Part shown: piece by piece, positions 46,505 to 58,548 of the stretch | Layout: the number at the start of each line of letters is the position of its first letter | How positions within the stretch are numbered: the first letter of the stretch is position 1 | NCBI GenBank assembly: GCA_963575745.1 | Contig: CAUYUJ010011447.1 | Location: 959,501-1,023,500, forward strand | DNA length: 64,000 bases | Source of the DNA: Prorocentrum cordatum | Taxonomy: Eukaryota; Sar; Dinophyceae; Prorocentrales; Prorocentraceae | Direction: 5' to 3' | Translations under genes and position numbers: made by a program | Notes under the pieces: generated by a model | Told to the model about the DNA's origin: nothing | The model's database searches: none | What the model saw: only the letters and a program-made list of their open reading frames with translations

Positions 46505-48610
46505 CATCCATGTCGGTACACCCCTCAACCGGTTCGTCGCCCCATCGGAAGCTCTACCGAAGGCCCCGGTGCCAGGGATCGCATGGCACCGCCGCCTTCA
46601 TTTCGGCACACCCCTCACAAGGTTCGTGTCCCCATAGGGAGCTCCACCGAAAGCCCCAATGGCAGGGTTCACTGCGCTCCCGCGATTCATGTAGGTACAC
46701 CCCTCACACGGTTCGTGGCACCATAGGAAGCTCCACCTACGGCCCCAGTGGCAGGACATGTTTGGGTCCCCGCGACGCATTGCGGCGCACCCCTCACACG
46801 GTTCGCGGCCCCATAAGGAATGAGTTCCACCCAAGGCCCCAGCGGCAAGGTGTGCGTGCGTCCCCGCGACATAATTCGGCGGACCCCTCACACGGTTCGT
46901 GGCCCCATACGGAGCTCCACCGACGGCCCCAGCGGCAAGGTTTGAACGCGCCCCCGCAACTCATGTCGACACGCCCCTCACACGGTTCGTGGCCCACTAA
47001 GGAGCTCCACCGAAGGCCCCAGTGGCGACGTTCCCATGCGCCCGCGCGACTCATGCAATCAAACCCCTCACACGGTTCGTGGGCCCACCCAAAGCTCCAA
47101 CGAAGGCCCCAATGGCAGGGTTTACGTGCGCCCGCGCCACCCATTGCGGCGCAACCCTCACACGGTTCGTGGTCCCAAAGGAGCTCCACGTACGGCCCCA
47201 ATGGCAGGATTTGCATGCGTCCTCCCCACCCAGGTCGGCGCACACTCACACGGTTCGTAGCCCAATATGGAACTCCACATATGGCCCCAGCGGCGACGCT
47301 CCCATGCGCCCGTGCCACCCATTTTGACACACCCCTCAAACGGTTCGTGGCCCCATAGAGAGCTCCACCTAAGTAAGGCATCAAAGGCGACGTTCCGATG
47401 CGTCCGCGCCACACATGTCGGCGCACCCCTCACATGGTTAGTGGGTGGCACCATGAGGAACTCTACCTGAAATCCCCGTGGCGACGTTCCCATGCAACCG
47501 CGCCATCCATTTCGGCACACCCCTGACACGGTTCGCGGCCCCATAGGGGAGCTCCACCGAAGGCACCAGCGGCGACGTTCCCCTGCGTCCGAGCCGCCCA
47601 TGTCGGCGCACCCCTCACACGGTTCGTGGCCCCATAGGGGAGCTCCACCGAAGGCCCCAGCAGTGACGTTCCCATGCGTCCGTGCCACCCATTTCGGTAC
47701 ACCACTCACGCCGTTCGTGGCCCAATATGGGAGCTCCACCTACAGCCCCAGCGGCGACTTTCCCATGCGTCCGCGCCACCCATGCCGGCGCACCCCTCAC
47801 ACGGTTCGTGGCCCCATCGGGACCCCATACGCCCGCGCCACCCATTTCGGTACACCCCTCAAGCGGTTGGAGGCTTCATATGGGAGCTCCACCGAAGGCC
47901 CCAGCGGCGACGTTCCCATGCGCCCGCGCCACCCATGTCGGCGCACCCCTCACACGGTTCGTGGCCCCACCCATAGGGAGCTCCACCTAGGGCCCCAGCG
48001 GCGACGTTTCCAACCGCTCACACAGTTCGTGGCCACATATGGGGAGCTCCACCGAAGGCCCCAGCGGCGACGTTCCCATGCGTCCGCGCCACCCATTTCG
48101 GTACACCCCGCACGCGGTTCGTGGCCCCATATGGGAGCTCCACCAAAGGCCCCAGTAGCGAGATTCCCATGCGTCCGCGCCGCCCATCTCGGCGCACCCC
48201 TCGCACGGTTCGTGTCTCATATGGGAGCCCCACCTACGACCCCAATGGCGATGTTCCCGCGCGTCCGCGCGACTCATGTCGGCACACCCCTCACACAGTT
48301 CGTGACTGTACAAGGAGCTCCACCTAAGGACCCAGTGGCACCACCTGCATGTAGGCGTCACCCCGTTTCGGCACACCCCTCACACTGTTCGCGGCCCCAT
48401 AGGGAGCTCCACCGAAGGCCCCACTGGCACCGCCCGCATGTGGGCGACACACCGTTTTTGGCACACCCCTCAACCGGTTCGTGGCCCCATATGGAGCTCC
48501 ACCTAAGGCCCCAGTGGCACCGCCCGGCCCGCATGTGGGCGACACCCCGTTTCAGCGCACCCCTCCCACGTTTCGTGGCCCCACAGGAAGCCCTACCGAA
48601 GATGCTAGTC
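46505..48610 (+). repeat. ~90-bp tandem array, about 24 units
   Basis: Units are recognised by CACCCCTCACACGGTTCGTG, then CCCCATAGGGAGCTCCACC, GAAGGCCCCAGCGGCGACG and TTCCCATGCG(T/C)CCGCGCCACCC. The ACGGTTCGT word recurs at about 46528, 46620, 46709, 46799 and on to 48568, mostly 89-92 bp apart, with a few short units (about 62-64 bp at 47862 and 48020). Because 90 is a multiple of three, long frames (for example 46084-47358) stay open on both strands; they are not evidence for a protein. The last four units carry a different middle (GCACCGCCCGCATGTGGGCG), so the array has a variant block at one end. Confidence 0.9.
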
Positions 48611-48969
48611 ACAACTACGATACTCACAACTGCACATGGTTGTGCCTTTCGCCAGGCTAATGTTTGAAGGCCTGGGGACCCGGGGAGGGCCCTGGGGGGT
48701 CGAAAGGCGGCGAACAGCAAGCTCCAGTAGGACAAAAAAAATGTGCAACCATAAAGCCTTCGGGGCTCCGTTCGAGAATTTGGGATCAACGCTGGACCCC
48801 TTCCCTTCCGTGGCGCGTGGAGCGCGCCAGGGGCGGCGCCAGAGGCGACGCCATGGGGGCCCATGCGCCGATCCGAGTTAGATGGCGTTAGTTTCCTTTC
48901 AGATGAGGTGCCGACAGGAATCGAACGGCAGCCCACTGGGGAACAACCCCGCCCGGTCTGTATCTCCAG

Positions 48970-49125
48970 GGCCCCCATCCCTCAAGGCCGCGGCGGTGGC
49001 CGCCGCGGCGCTGATGCGCCCAACGGGGCGCCTGGCCGGTCTCGCCCAGAACCTCTGCCCGCTCGCGCAGGCCCGCCCCGGCCATCGCGTACTCGACCTC
49101 GGCATCCAGGCCGCCAGGGGGTCGG
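48970..49125 (-). CDS. Exon-like segment, minus strand
   Basis: Minus strand reads NRPPGGLDAEVEYAMAGAGL, then RERAEVLGETGQAPRWAHQR. GC3 is high and composition is protein-like, with a possible acceptor CCGAG before GTCGAG. No partner exons. Confidence 0.3.
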
Positions 49126-49149
49126 TTGGCTCGGATGGGTGCTCGCGTC

Positions 49150-49385
49150 CGAAGGAAGCGTTTCGACAGGTGCCTGAGCACGCCCCCAGCCCCAGGAAGC
49201 GTCCTGGCGGGCACCTCCGAGCGCCCCTTGGAAACCTCATGGCACGCACCTCCGCGCGCCCCAAGGAAGCGTCATGGCAGGCACCTCTGGGCGCCATGAA
49301 GAAGCGTTCCGGCGGGTACATTCGCGCGCCCCGACGAAGCGTCTGGGCAAGCACCATTTGGTGCCCCAGAATGCCGGAGAATCGG
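49150..49385 (+). repeat. ~44-bp degenerate tandem repeat
   Basis: At least five units containing GGAAGCGTC(C/A)TGGC(G/A)GGCACC and GCGCGCCCC or GAGCGCCCC are spaced 40-50 bp apart. Confidence 0.65.
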
Positions 49386-49539
49386 AGTTGCCTTTGTTGT
49401 CATGGGGGCCCCGGGAAGTCTCCGCGGGACCTCTGGAGACCTTCGAAGAGCTCTAGACTCCCCCGTCCAGCATCCCTCCCCTCCCACATCTACCAGGGGG
49501 GAGAGGAGGGAGGAGGAGGAGCAGGAGGAGGGGGGGGGG

Positions 49540-50520
49540 ATTTGTTTGGCAACATCAACCCCAGGAGCTCAGTACCCACCACAACTGTACATGTGGTGGG
49601 AAATGCTCTGAGCGGCACGACCCCTGTACAGGTCAGGGTCGGCCGCAACGGCTGGCACGGTAAAGGCCAGCGCGAGTCGCTGCGACGGGCAGAGCCCGAC
49701 ACACAGCAGCCGCAACAGCTGAGCTGGGCGAGAAGTAAGAAAAACAGGACGAACCGAAGACCGCCAGGCGCAGAGGGAGCGCCAATCGGACGGAGTCGAC
49801 CACACGCTGTACAACGGCAGGGACAAACGGGCGCCGTTTCCTCTAGAAGGAGGGCGGCCGCCGTGCAACCAAACCAAAACGAACGTACGTGCTGCGCACC
49901 TTCCCCCACAACTGGGGTTCCTGACACACGTGCACGGGACGCACGACACGCAGCAGCATAACCTTTGTGGCGACAGAGAAACGCAGAAAGCCAGCCCCTG
50001 GTGTAAAGAACGCCAGGGCGGCGGCCAAGCTGCTGCCTGAGCGGGGCACTCCCCAACACAATCGCGGCGCCGCAAACAAATAATACAATAATCAGGGCGA
50101 CGCCAGGGCGACCGCCAGGCAAACCCCAGGTGTACCTAACCCGAGTGGGCGGGCGCCTGGACGGCCCCTGGTCAGCCCCTGGTGTGGACCCGCCTCGCCA
50201 CCAGAGCCAGTGCACCCATGGCGAGCCCTCCAGATGCGACCTGAGCCAGCTGGGCGGAGTGATCAAAGGACCCACCGTCACCCGCTCCAACGCAAGGCGC
50301 AAAGGCTTCAGGTGGCCGAGGCAAAACCTCCAGCGGGACAAGGCAGCGGTCGGGACTGAGTCGCCCCCGTGCCTAGCCCAGAGGAGTTGACATTTCTCGA
50401 GCTGCGCACCTTCCCCCGCAGCTGGGGTGCCTGACGCGCGTGCAAGCGGGCGACACGTGATGCGCAAGCGGCCAGGCCTGCAGAACATCACCCCTGGTGC
50501 AAAGCACCTCCTCCGCAACC
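49540..50520 (-). repeat. LINE 3 3' region with a ~512-bp-spaced duplication
   Basis: The block GCTGCGCACCTTCCCCC(A/G)CA, continuing ACTGGGGTTCCTGAC/GCTGGGGTGCCTGAC and ending near CCCCTGGTG(T/C)AAAG, occurs at 49888-50005 and again at 50400-50500 (plus-strand coordinates). In sense it lies after the coding region, so it is a 3' tandem duplication of the element. Confidence 0.65.
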
Positions 50521-53500
50521 CCACGACGAAGACCTAACGACCAACTCCTCCTCCTCGGAAGCCCCGAGCAGCAGACGGGCCATCTCGTCCTCCGTCTCGA
50601 GGCTGTCAGGGTGTACATGACCCTCCCCAGGCAGAGTGGACTGCACAGGCTGCCTGACTGAAGACTGCCCCGCTCCAGGCAACGGGGACTGGGCGGGAAG
50701 CCTGGGAACGCCACTGAAACTAAAAAAAATGTGCTACTGCGCGACGTCCTGAACGCCTTAGAATTCGATAACCTGGGCGCAGCGCAATGCGGGGACGAGA
50801 GAGAAACGCCAGTCGCAGCTCCAGCTGCAGACGCTGGTGCCAGCAAGCTGCGGTTGGCCCATCGGCCACTGCAGCTCGCCTTTGAAACTGGCTCGTAGAT
50901 TGCCTGCGCGGGCCGCGCCGCGGTGGTGCGGTAACGTGCTAACTCGGCTGCTACTCTAAGCGGCACCTGGCCTGGGCTCTCAACCTGCTCCTGAGAGGGG
51001 GGAGGATCGGGAGGAGGCTCGACGAGAGGGGGGGCATCCTGTGAGCCTTCGGCCGTCAGGTCCACATGCTGCAGGGCGGTGCCGCCCTCCTTGGGATGGC
51101 GACCCTTGACAATGCGATTCCAGCAGTGCCTGCGCCCGCGCACGGCGCGATCGTTCAAATTAACAGGCCCCGCGGGACAGCGCTCGCGCAGGCATCGAAA
51201 TCTGCCCCCTGTGGAATACAGCTTGCAACGAGTGCACATGGCAACAAAAGAGCCGACCGAGCAATCGCGCGCAGCAATGGCGTGCCCTAGGTGTGACAAA
51301 TCTTCCGCCTTTAGGCCTCGCAAGCCGTCGGCACCTGGGCACTTGGAGGCTGGAGGCTGAGAGGGCCGCGAGCCTCTCAGGCAAACAGAACGCTGCCAAG
51401 ACTGCCTGAGCTGGGCCCAGTTGTGGGCTAGGCCTTCCTGGCGGTCAGAAGCGGCCGGCTCAGGGGCCAACCAATCGACATCCTGAAGGTCCAGACGGGG
51501 CCACAGGGGCAAAAGACGCGCGGCTAACTTCGCTACCAGGCGCGAATTGGAAACCTTCCTCCATATCGCGTCCGCTTCTGCTGGGCTCGGTAGGGGGTCC
51601 TGCGCCCTCCCGAGATTGGCCAGACGGTCCGCGCGGTGGTTTCCAAGCCTCAAAAAATACTCGCGAGCAGGCAGTGACTCATCAAGCTCCTGGTGAGCGC
51701 ACACCTTGATGACAGCCTGCACACTTGAAAGATCTCCCATGCGCGCCTGGAGCATGAAGCCAGCATGCATTCGCTTGTGCGACAAGGCTAGCTGCCTGGC
51801 CAGCTGCGAGTGACATACAACAGACTGGCAACCCGAATAGATATAAGTTGGGCCAGCCAGCATGTGTGCGACAGCAGCGAAGATGCCGCACTCCCCGCTT
51901 TGGCGTTTGGGGCCACGGCGCACAAAGCGGAGCAAACAAACCAGCCCCGAGGGGTCCATCCTGGTTGAGGACCTGGGCCCCAAAGCCCGTCCTGGAAAGT
52001 TCCCGAATCGGGTGACGGGCTCATGAGCCGTCAATAAACAATTCGCCCTGAAGCTCGAAGTTTTCACCCTCAGCCGAAGGCCCCCAGGATCAGGAATTAA
52101 AACCACACCTCCATCATAACAAGGAGCGGCACAGTATCACCAGGATGCTGGAAGAGCTCCCTGGTGAACAGCAAAAGATCTTCAGAAGAGTCCGCGCACT
52201 TCGCCTCGCCGATGAAAACTACACCCCTGCTGCCCAAGACTACCCTGCGCTGCTCGTCACAGTGCTGGCACAACCATAGCCGATGCAAAAGCGTGTCTGG
52301 CCCAACTGCGCACATCTGGCACAAGGTGCTGCCCACCTGGTAGCCTAAACTTAAAGCTCGCTCTCGAGTCCAGACGGCGTTGGTGGCCAGACTCCCGATA
52401 CAACCTCGCTCCAAGGGCGTGACTCTGGGCGACGACGACGCCGATTTCATAATGTCGAAACAGACACGGCCTTGAATACCCTCTTTCTCGGCAACATCCC
52501 TTTCCAAAGCCCTCAGGACCCCATGCTTGAGCAGCTGGGCCACCAACTTAGGGGACGAGAGGGTCAAAGAAATCCTGCAGCCGAAATCATCGATGAATTC
52601 CGCGCACGAATCCATAGACCAGCCAATCCTAAATAAAGAGAGCCGAAGGGCCGTCATCGGGCCTGACACGCGCCTCCAGGTAACAGTACGAGAACTCCGA
52701 AAAGCCGATTCCCAACCTTACCGAAGCTCGTGCCACGAAAGCGCGCCGTCGAACAAAAACGTGTGCCTGAACAAGATCTCCTGAGAATACCTGACCGCGG
52801 GTCCCACGGGGCCGAACCAACCAGGGTCGCCTTCTAAGATCATGAGGGCCGAGAGGGACCTCATTCCTGCAGACGGCTTAATCGATGAAGCAGCCCCCCT
52901 GCGCACCTGCAGCAGCTCGTGGCCGGACACCCCGAAAACAGTGCAACCATAAAGCGCCCCAGGGATGGGTCCCGCCGAACAGATTTTAACCGCGCGTTTG
53001 TCCAAAAAGGGGTGCTGCTTCGTCAGCCTGGCAACCTTCCTTTTGAAAATGGCCATGCGAACCTTGATGTTCTGAGACCTGCCAGCCTGTCGCCTGGCTA
53101 GTCCAGCGATGGCGCCCCCCCCCCCCCCAAGTTGGTAGTGACCGAAAGGTGCGGGCCTGCGAGGCCCCCGAAATGCGACCGAATGGCTGACGCGACCGCT
53201 GGCGTAGAAGATATAAGAGCAACGTTGTCCATGGCGATCCTCGCCTCCATGTCTACAGTGATGGCGTGGTGGAGGGCCTCTGCAGCCCCGATCAACTCCT
53301 TACTAACAAGACTGGGCGGACCGACCGAGGATAACGTGTTATCAACGATATAACTATCGAAGAAAGTGCTCGGCGACCGCGGGACCTTGTCATAAGCCTC
53401 GATCGAGAAAATCCTCACGTGCGTGGTTGTGAAGCCACAGCCAGCCACCGCACCTCGATTCACATGCCAGGGGCCATTGATCACCCCTGCCATAGACAAA

Positions 53501-55620
53501 AAGCTAGGAGCTCGATAGGCGGCCGAGGTGAGAAAGAGAGCCCCAGGTGGGAGACCCAGCCTCAAAGCACAACACTCGAGCCTGCGCAATTTGAACAGTT
53601 CGTGATATTTGTGCATATACCACAAAATACTGGCCGCCACCTCCCCGTCCGCAGTACCCATCTCTGCCCCATAAGCTTGCCTCCAGACCACATGCAAAGC
53701 GCCTGTGGTGCCCCGCAGCAAAAATTAGCGCTCGTGGTTGAGCCCCCACTGCAAGGCGATCGGCCTGCGCGCTTTGCCCCAGAGCCTGCGCAGTCCAGCG
53801 AAGACCCCGATTGGCCGCCAACCCCCGACAGCCTTGGGGAGTAACGCAATGATCACAGCCTGGAGTTGCGTGGGCAGGGCCCCCAGACGTTCCACGAGGT
53901 CAAAAAAGGATGGCAACCACTCGGGGGCCGTCGTCGCAAAGGAACGAGAAGTGACGCATGTGGAAGCCGCCCGCGGCTACAGCGCTGGTCGCCTTGTAAC
54001 GCCTAGAGAGATCCCTGAGCGCGTCAGGGTCCAAGAGGGGGAGCGGCTCGTGCAGCCCCCTCGGGGCCGAATCCCGAGGGCCTCTGGAGGCCTCCCAGCA
54101 ACCCGAGAGCTCGGTGCTTTCGGCGCCCAGGAGAGACAGAGGGCCCGACGCGGCGCAACCCCCCGCAGACAGCGTGGACGTCGGCTTCCAAGCCAACGGG
54201 CCCCGAAGCACGCTGTGAGCTCGCTTCCCCCCCTGGCCCAGCCTGAGCGGCAGCCATGGCTTCCAGTCCTGGCGGCCTATCACCTGGTAGCGGCCAGTCG
54301 TGCACTGGAGGGCTTCGGCGACCCTGTCACCTAGAGCCAAGAACTGCTGGTCGAAATCCGCGGGCAGCGCCTGGAGAAAGTCGATCAGTTCCAGACAAAC
54401 TTTAACTTGCCGAAAAATGTCGACAGAGCACCCCACGTTGTCAGCGATGCACACAGGAACGTCCGGCAAGGACCGAACGAGCCCGAGCCCGACACCGCTC
54501 AAAGCTCCAGTAGAAGCCCTCAGACACCTGCCCAAGCTCAAAAAAAGCGCGCGCCGAGCCAGCGCACACAAAACAGCTCGGGGTAGCGTGGCTGCTGGTC
54601 CTTCTCATGGAGGCTCTTCCAAAAAGTCTGAGGGTTCTTCCCCCTCGAACCATAATAGGGCACGCCGACGCCGAACATGGAACGCAACTCTTTTTCTCCG
54701 AAAGGTTGGTCCAAGACTGGTAGAGAGTGGATAACATCCCCTGTCCCCTGGAAGTGCCCCCTCTGTCGACAGCTTGGACGGCGCGGTCAGCCATCTCCAG
54801 CACTTGGTCCCAGGGCGGAGGCTCAGCGCGAGGGCCGAACGGCGCCTCCACCGGAAGAGGAGGCGGCCTCCGAAAAGCCAACACCTGTAAATCCGCAAGC
54901 CGAGGGGGGGAAACAACAAAAAACAAATCGGCAGGGCAGCGGGGGGAGGAATCCGCACCAGCGTTGACGCTGACGCTGCGCACAGCCTTAGCCAGGCCCG
55001 CAGACCCCCAGAAACAATCATACCGAGCAGGGGGCGACGCCATAAAGCGCGTCGGGGCCGACGGAGCCAGAACCTGTCCCTGGAGTTTTAGCGCCGACCC
55101 CAAATTCTTCCAAATCCTCTGGCTGCAGGTTGAAATCCCCTCCGACGAACCTCCGCTGCCAGCAGCTTGCAAGGATCTGCCGATGGCTGCGAGGCTGCTG
55201 ACATTGGTGTCCGACAGCCGCTGGGAGGTGACCAAATAGCGCGACAAAACATTGGTTTCCTAACCCCCTGGAGAATGAACAACTCCAGCGACCACGCGAC
55301 GGGGCCGGACCTGCGAGCCTCCAGGAGGAAGGTGAAGCCCAAGGAAGCCCCTCGCCAGGATAGCGGCGCCTCCAGAGGCAGAATAACCTTTGCCAGGGGC
55401 CGCTGGTTCCCACGTACTTTTGAAACCGCGAGCCGAGCACCACTGCGAAGCCTTATCGACGGGCCCCCCCCAGCTATCAGCTCGCGTTCCTGGATCAAGA
55501 TGACGTGGGCGGTCGAGGACGAGATCCAGTCCCGCATCGAGCCCCAGCTGTTCCCATTGACCGTCTGAACATGAAAGGAAAACTGCTCCTGGGGGGGCCG
55601 GGGCGGGGTGCAGAAAACAG
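50373..55620 (-). pseudogene. LINE 3 ORF2 remnants: endonuclease, reverse transcriptase, RNase H-like domain
   Basis: The endonuclease starts FSFHVQTVNGNSWGSM and has HVILIQERELI (Glu) and RRFVGGDFNLQPEDL (GDFN), in shifted frames. The transcriptase has LLPKAVGGWRPIGVFAGLRR (about 53840), VWRQAYGAEMGTADGEVAAS, GAVAGCGFTTTHVRIFSIEA and SYIVDNTLSSVG, where the normal catalytic Asp-Asp has become Asp-Asn. An RNase H-like part has ECGIFAAVAHMLAG, YIYSGCQSVVCHSQLA (Gly where Asp is usual), VCAHQELDESLPAREYFLRL and LGNHRADRLANLG. The tail has CTRCKLYSTGGRFRCLRERC. In-frame stops and substituted catalytic residues show the copy is dead. Confidence 0.75.
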
Positions 55621-55854
55621 GCCCTGAAAGAAATGCTGGCAGACCGTCGCGGCTTGGCAGCGCTGCTTGCTCGCTCAGCCTCGGCCTCGCAGTAGTCGGA
55701 AGGCGTCCACCCTCCGAACAGAAAATGCGAAGCTGCCGAATGCGACGGCAGCAGCGAGCAATAGACGAGCGAGCAGACGCCCGGCAAACAAAAAAAAACA
55801 CGGGAGGCGAGATGATCGAGCAACTTACTCAGCTGCTCCGAGGGTGTTGCGTTA

Positions 55855-57120
55855 TCAGGCAGGTCCCCGCACCCCCCCCCCGCCGCCGCGGGGGGGGGGG
55901 GGGGGGGGTGGATCGGACGACGCCCTCGCGACTCGAGCACGCAAATCGTCAGCCCTGGCGGGGCCTTCAGCCTCGCCCTCAGCGGCTGGAGAAGGCGCGT
56001 CACTGCCAGCACTGGCAGCTCCTCTATGCTGTCCGTCTCCACCTGCAGGAGCTCCGCCACCACCGCCTGGGGCCGAGCCCGTGCCAGACTCTGGGTCCGT
56101 CTTCCTCTTCTTGGCCGCCAGCCGAGCCATGCGCTGCTGGCGTGCCGCGCGCGCTTCGGCAGCCTGCGCAACCAGCGGCCCCAGAAGCTCCGACGCGACC
56201 TGCTTGATGGAAGCCCCCAGTTGTTGGCGCCGCTGGTTGATCTCCACCAGGTCGGCCTCCTCGAGGGATGTCTCGAGCGAAGCGTCCGCCACCAGCTCGC
56301 CCACCACGATGAGGTCGCCGATGTTGATGGAGCCGCCCACCAAAGCCGAGGGCTTGAGTGACGTCGTAGCTGGCGACGCACCACTCTCAACGCTGCGTGC
56401 GGCCTGGAGCTCCTTGACGTCCTGCTGGTAGGCGTCGTCAGCCTTCCCCAACGCCTCCTGGAGAGATTCGAGGTACACACGCTGGGCCTCCACATCTCGC
56501 TGCCACTTCTCAAGCTTGTCAAGCTCGCCAGCAATCTGCCTCTCCAGCCTGGAAACCTCCGCGTAGCTCTTCTGGATCCGCTGGTGGATGGGGACAGCCG
56601 ACGGGTTGTTCCTAGTGTAGGTTTGCTGGGCCAGCTGATGGTAACGCTCAGCACCGGCAGCGCCCCCTGCCTTGCGCGAAAGAGACGCGAGCTGTCGAGC
56701 CTCCTCCGACGATAGCTGTGGCTGGGCGCCCACCGCCAAAGGCTGCTTGCCTCCAGCCCCTTTGCCACGTCCACCGACGCCAGCGGGTCCATGGCCATGG
56801 GCGCCCTTGCCGTTCCCCTTGCGGAGTTCGCCAGCCCCTTAACCACGCACAGGAAGAGGAGCAGCAAACATGCCAGGAGGGATGCCAGCCGCCCACGCCC
56901 CGCCCACGGGGGGCGCCTCCGCCACGTGGACCTTGGAGGGTGAGCCGCCACAATGCTTGCAGAACCTGGCCTTGAGGTCGTTCTTGGCGCAGCCACAAGC
57001 GACGCACTTGAGCCCGCTGCCTGTCCCGCCCTTGTCGACTCCACGGCCAGACTTCCATCCCTGCCACTGCGTATTTTCATCTCGCCATGGCGGCGTCGGA
57101 GCACGGCCGCCATGATACAT
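55855..57120 (-). pseudogene. LINE 3 ORF1: zinc-binding N-terminus and coiled coil, one in-frame stop
   Basis: The ATG near 57120 starts MYHGGRAPTPPWRDENTQWQ. The segment KCVACGCAKNDLKARFCKHC (about 57020) gives C-x2-C-x11-C-x2-C, a small zinc ribbon or knuckle. A TAA at 56841-56839 interrupts the frame; the same frame then continues for 294 codons from AVGAQPQLSSEEARQLASLS. RIQKSYAEVSRLERQIAGEL and KLEKWQRDVEAQRVYLESLQ form a clear coiled coil. A basic RMARLAAKKRKTD patch follows, then a Pro/Gly-rich end over a C/G homopolymer (55870-55910). A nucleic-acid-binding ORF1 protein fits all of this. Confidence 0.7.
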
Positions 57121-57225
57121 GAAGGAAATCGCTCCCACAGGAGCTCACCACAAAGACTGCAGTCCGAGCCAATGGCCCGCAACAGCAATGCCGCTCTGAA
57201 GCTGGCTGTTGCAAGCTCAGAAACA

Positions 57226-57247
57226 CCTGAGCCAGAACGGCTGGAGG
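57226..57247 (-). other. Degraded DinoSL relict (LINE 3 5' end)
   Basis: The minus strand reads CCAGCCGTTCTGGCTCAGG at the position where LINE 1 and LINE 2 carry the leader. By ungapped alignment 14 of the 17 bases at the 3' side of the 22-nt leader match, the last 5' bases do not. The bases before it in sense are again a TCC-rich tract. The placement at a LINE 5' end supports the call more than the identity does. Confidence 0.6.
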
Positions 57248-58230
57248 AGGGGGAGGAGAAGGAGGAGGAGGAGGAGGAGGACGAGGAGCGGGAGGAGGAT
57301 GGAGACCACGCCTGCCCCCCTCTCCCGCCTCCCGCCCCCTCCTCCTTGCCCTGCCCACAAATGTCACTCTTTCACCGCGCTCCCCACTCTGCTCTGCTCC
57401 CCCTCCTCGTCCTGCGTCCCTCGTCCCCCCCCTCCTCCTGCTCTCCTGTTTCTCCTGGCTCCGCGACCGTCCTCGCTCCTCTCGCCCGTTCAGGTCCTCC
57501 GTCTGGCCGTCCCTCGTCCGGGTCTGCTTGCTGAGGGGCGCAGGTCTTAAGCAATCGGAGCGTCAACTGTGGACTCCGAAGGGGGATGCGGCGAATTAAA
57601 TTAGTCGGGGCTGGCTTCCCCGAGAGCGCTTCTCTGGCAGGGTCGGCGGGCCCAGCGACGCGGCCAAGTTGCCCGCCCCTCCTCCTCCTCCTCCTCCTCC
57701 TCCTCCTCCTCCTCCTTCTCCTGTTCCTCTTTATCCTCCACATCCTTCTCTTCCCCCTCTTGTCCGGCAGCGCTGCCTCGAGGCTGGCAGAATGACGCAA
57801 TGACCGCCTCTCACCCTTCTGCTGCCTGCTGGCCCGCCTCAGTCCTCTCTTTCCAGCGCCAGGAGGAAGACCCACAGAAACCCCTCCACCTACTAAGAAC
57901 CCGTCGACGACCGTCCACTCGTACTCTCAACTCCTCCGTCATCCCCCCCCCCACCCCCCCACTCCCCGAGGAAAGAGAGAGAGAGGAGACGGGACGGAGG
58001 GAGGAGGAATGAAGAAGACGAGGAGGAGGGAAAAAGGAGGAGGATGGAGGAGGGGGGATGAGGAGGCGTGGAGCGCCGTGGCCCCAGAGCCCCTGGGGCC
58101 GCGGTTGGAAGGAGGTGGAGCAGGGAGGAGGATGGAGGAGGATGGAGGACAGGGGAGAGGAGGAAGGAGAGATGTCGAAGGAAGAAGTCCCCAAGCGAGA
58201 GATACAAGACGAAAGCAGGATGATAAACAA
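57248..58230. repeat. GGA and CTC tracts, no supported gene
   Basis: 57248-57300 is GGA-rich; 57300-57520 is C/T-rich; 57680-57720 is a CTC run of about 14 units; 57960-58200 is GGA-rich. The open frames are low complexity. Confidence 0.7.
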
Positions 58231-58231
58231 T

Positions 58232-58480
58232 TCAGATGACCGGGAATCTCGAAGAAGTGGCGGTTCTTGAAAATCGTTTCGGAACGCTCTGAGCGTTCCC
58301 TCGCTTGGTGTGCAGATCATAAGCCTTCGCGGGGGGGGTGATGCACTGCGCAAACAAAACTTCACGGAGAGGCAGGGGCGCACTCTTAGGAAGGCTGCCC
58401 ACCTCACTCCGCCCCGTTTGCGCGCCAAGGGGGATGGCGTCGGTGTACATTTTCCCTCGCGGTCCCAACGGGGAAACAGG
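58232..58480 (-). CDS. Exon-like segment, minus strand
   Basis: Minus strand reads KMYTDAIPLGAQTGRSEVGS, then LPKSAPLPLREVLFAQCITP and AKAYDLHTKRGNAQSVPKRF, ending TGA at 58232. It contains the inverted repeat GGAACGCTC-T-GAGCGTTCC (58281-58299). Coding status is uncertain. Confidence 0.25.
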   Translation of the reverse strand, partial: PVSPLGPRGKMYTDAIPLGAQTGRSEVGSLPKSAPLPLREVLFAQCITPPAKAYDLHTKRGNAQSVPKRFSRTATSSRFPVI

Positions 58481-58548
58481 AGGTGCGAGAATGGCGGGGA
58501 GTTGGCAGGGCTCAACACGGCGACGAGTCCGGGGCCGCCGGGCCGCCA

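Larger units (their letters stand above)
49540..57247 (-). mobile_element. LINE 3: decayed non-LTR retrotransposon with RNase H-like domain and degraded spliced leader
   Basis: In sense: a degraded SL (57247-57226), ORF1 with a zinc-ribbon-like N-terminus (about 57120-55855), an endonuclease region (55600-55020), a reverse transcriptase (about 53930-53100), an RNase H-like segment (about 51930-51620), a Cys-rich C-terminal part (about 51260-51080), and a 3' region with a repeat about 512 bp apart (copies near 50500-50390 and 50000-49885). Frames change many times. The domain order (EN-RT-RNase H) and the transcriptase sequence differ from LINE 1 and LINE 2, so it is a separate family. Confidence 0.85.

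Noticed and set aside
46084-48667. Open frames of 200-424 codons over the ~90-bp array
   Set aside because: The unit length is a multiple of three, so openness on both strands is expected; no conserved protein logic was seen.
48905-48960. GTTCGATTC on the minus strand as a tRNA T-loop
   Set aside because: The flanking bases pair as TGCCG/CGGCA around a 12-nt loop; no 5-bp T-stem with a 7-nt loop and no acceptor or anticodon arm can be drawn.
55260-57188. A 642-codon minus-strand open frame
   Set aside because: It runs through LINE 3 ORF1 in the wrong frame; the zinc ribbon and coiled coil are in another frame.
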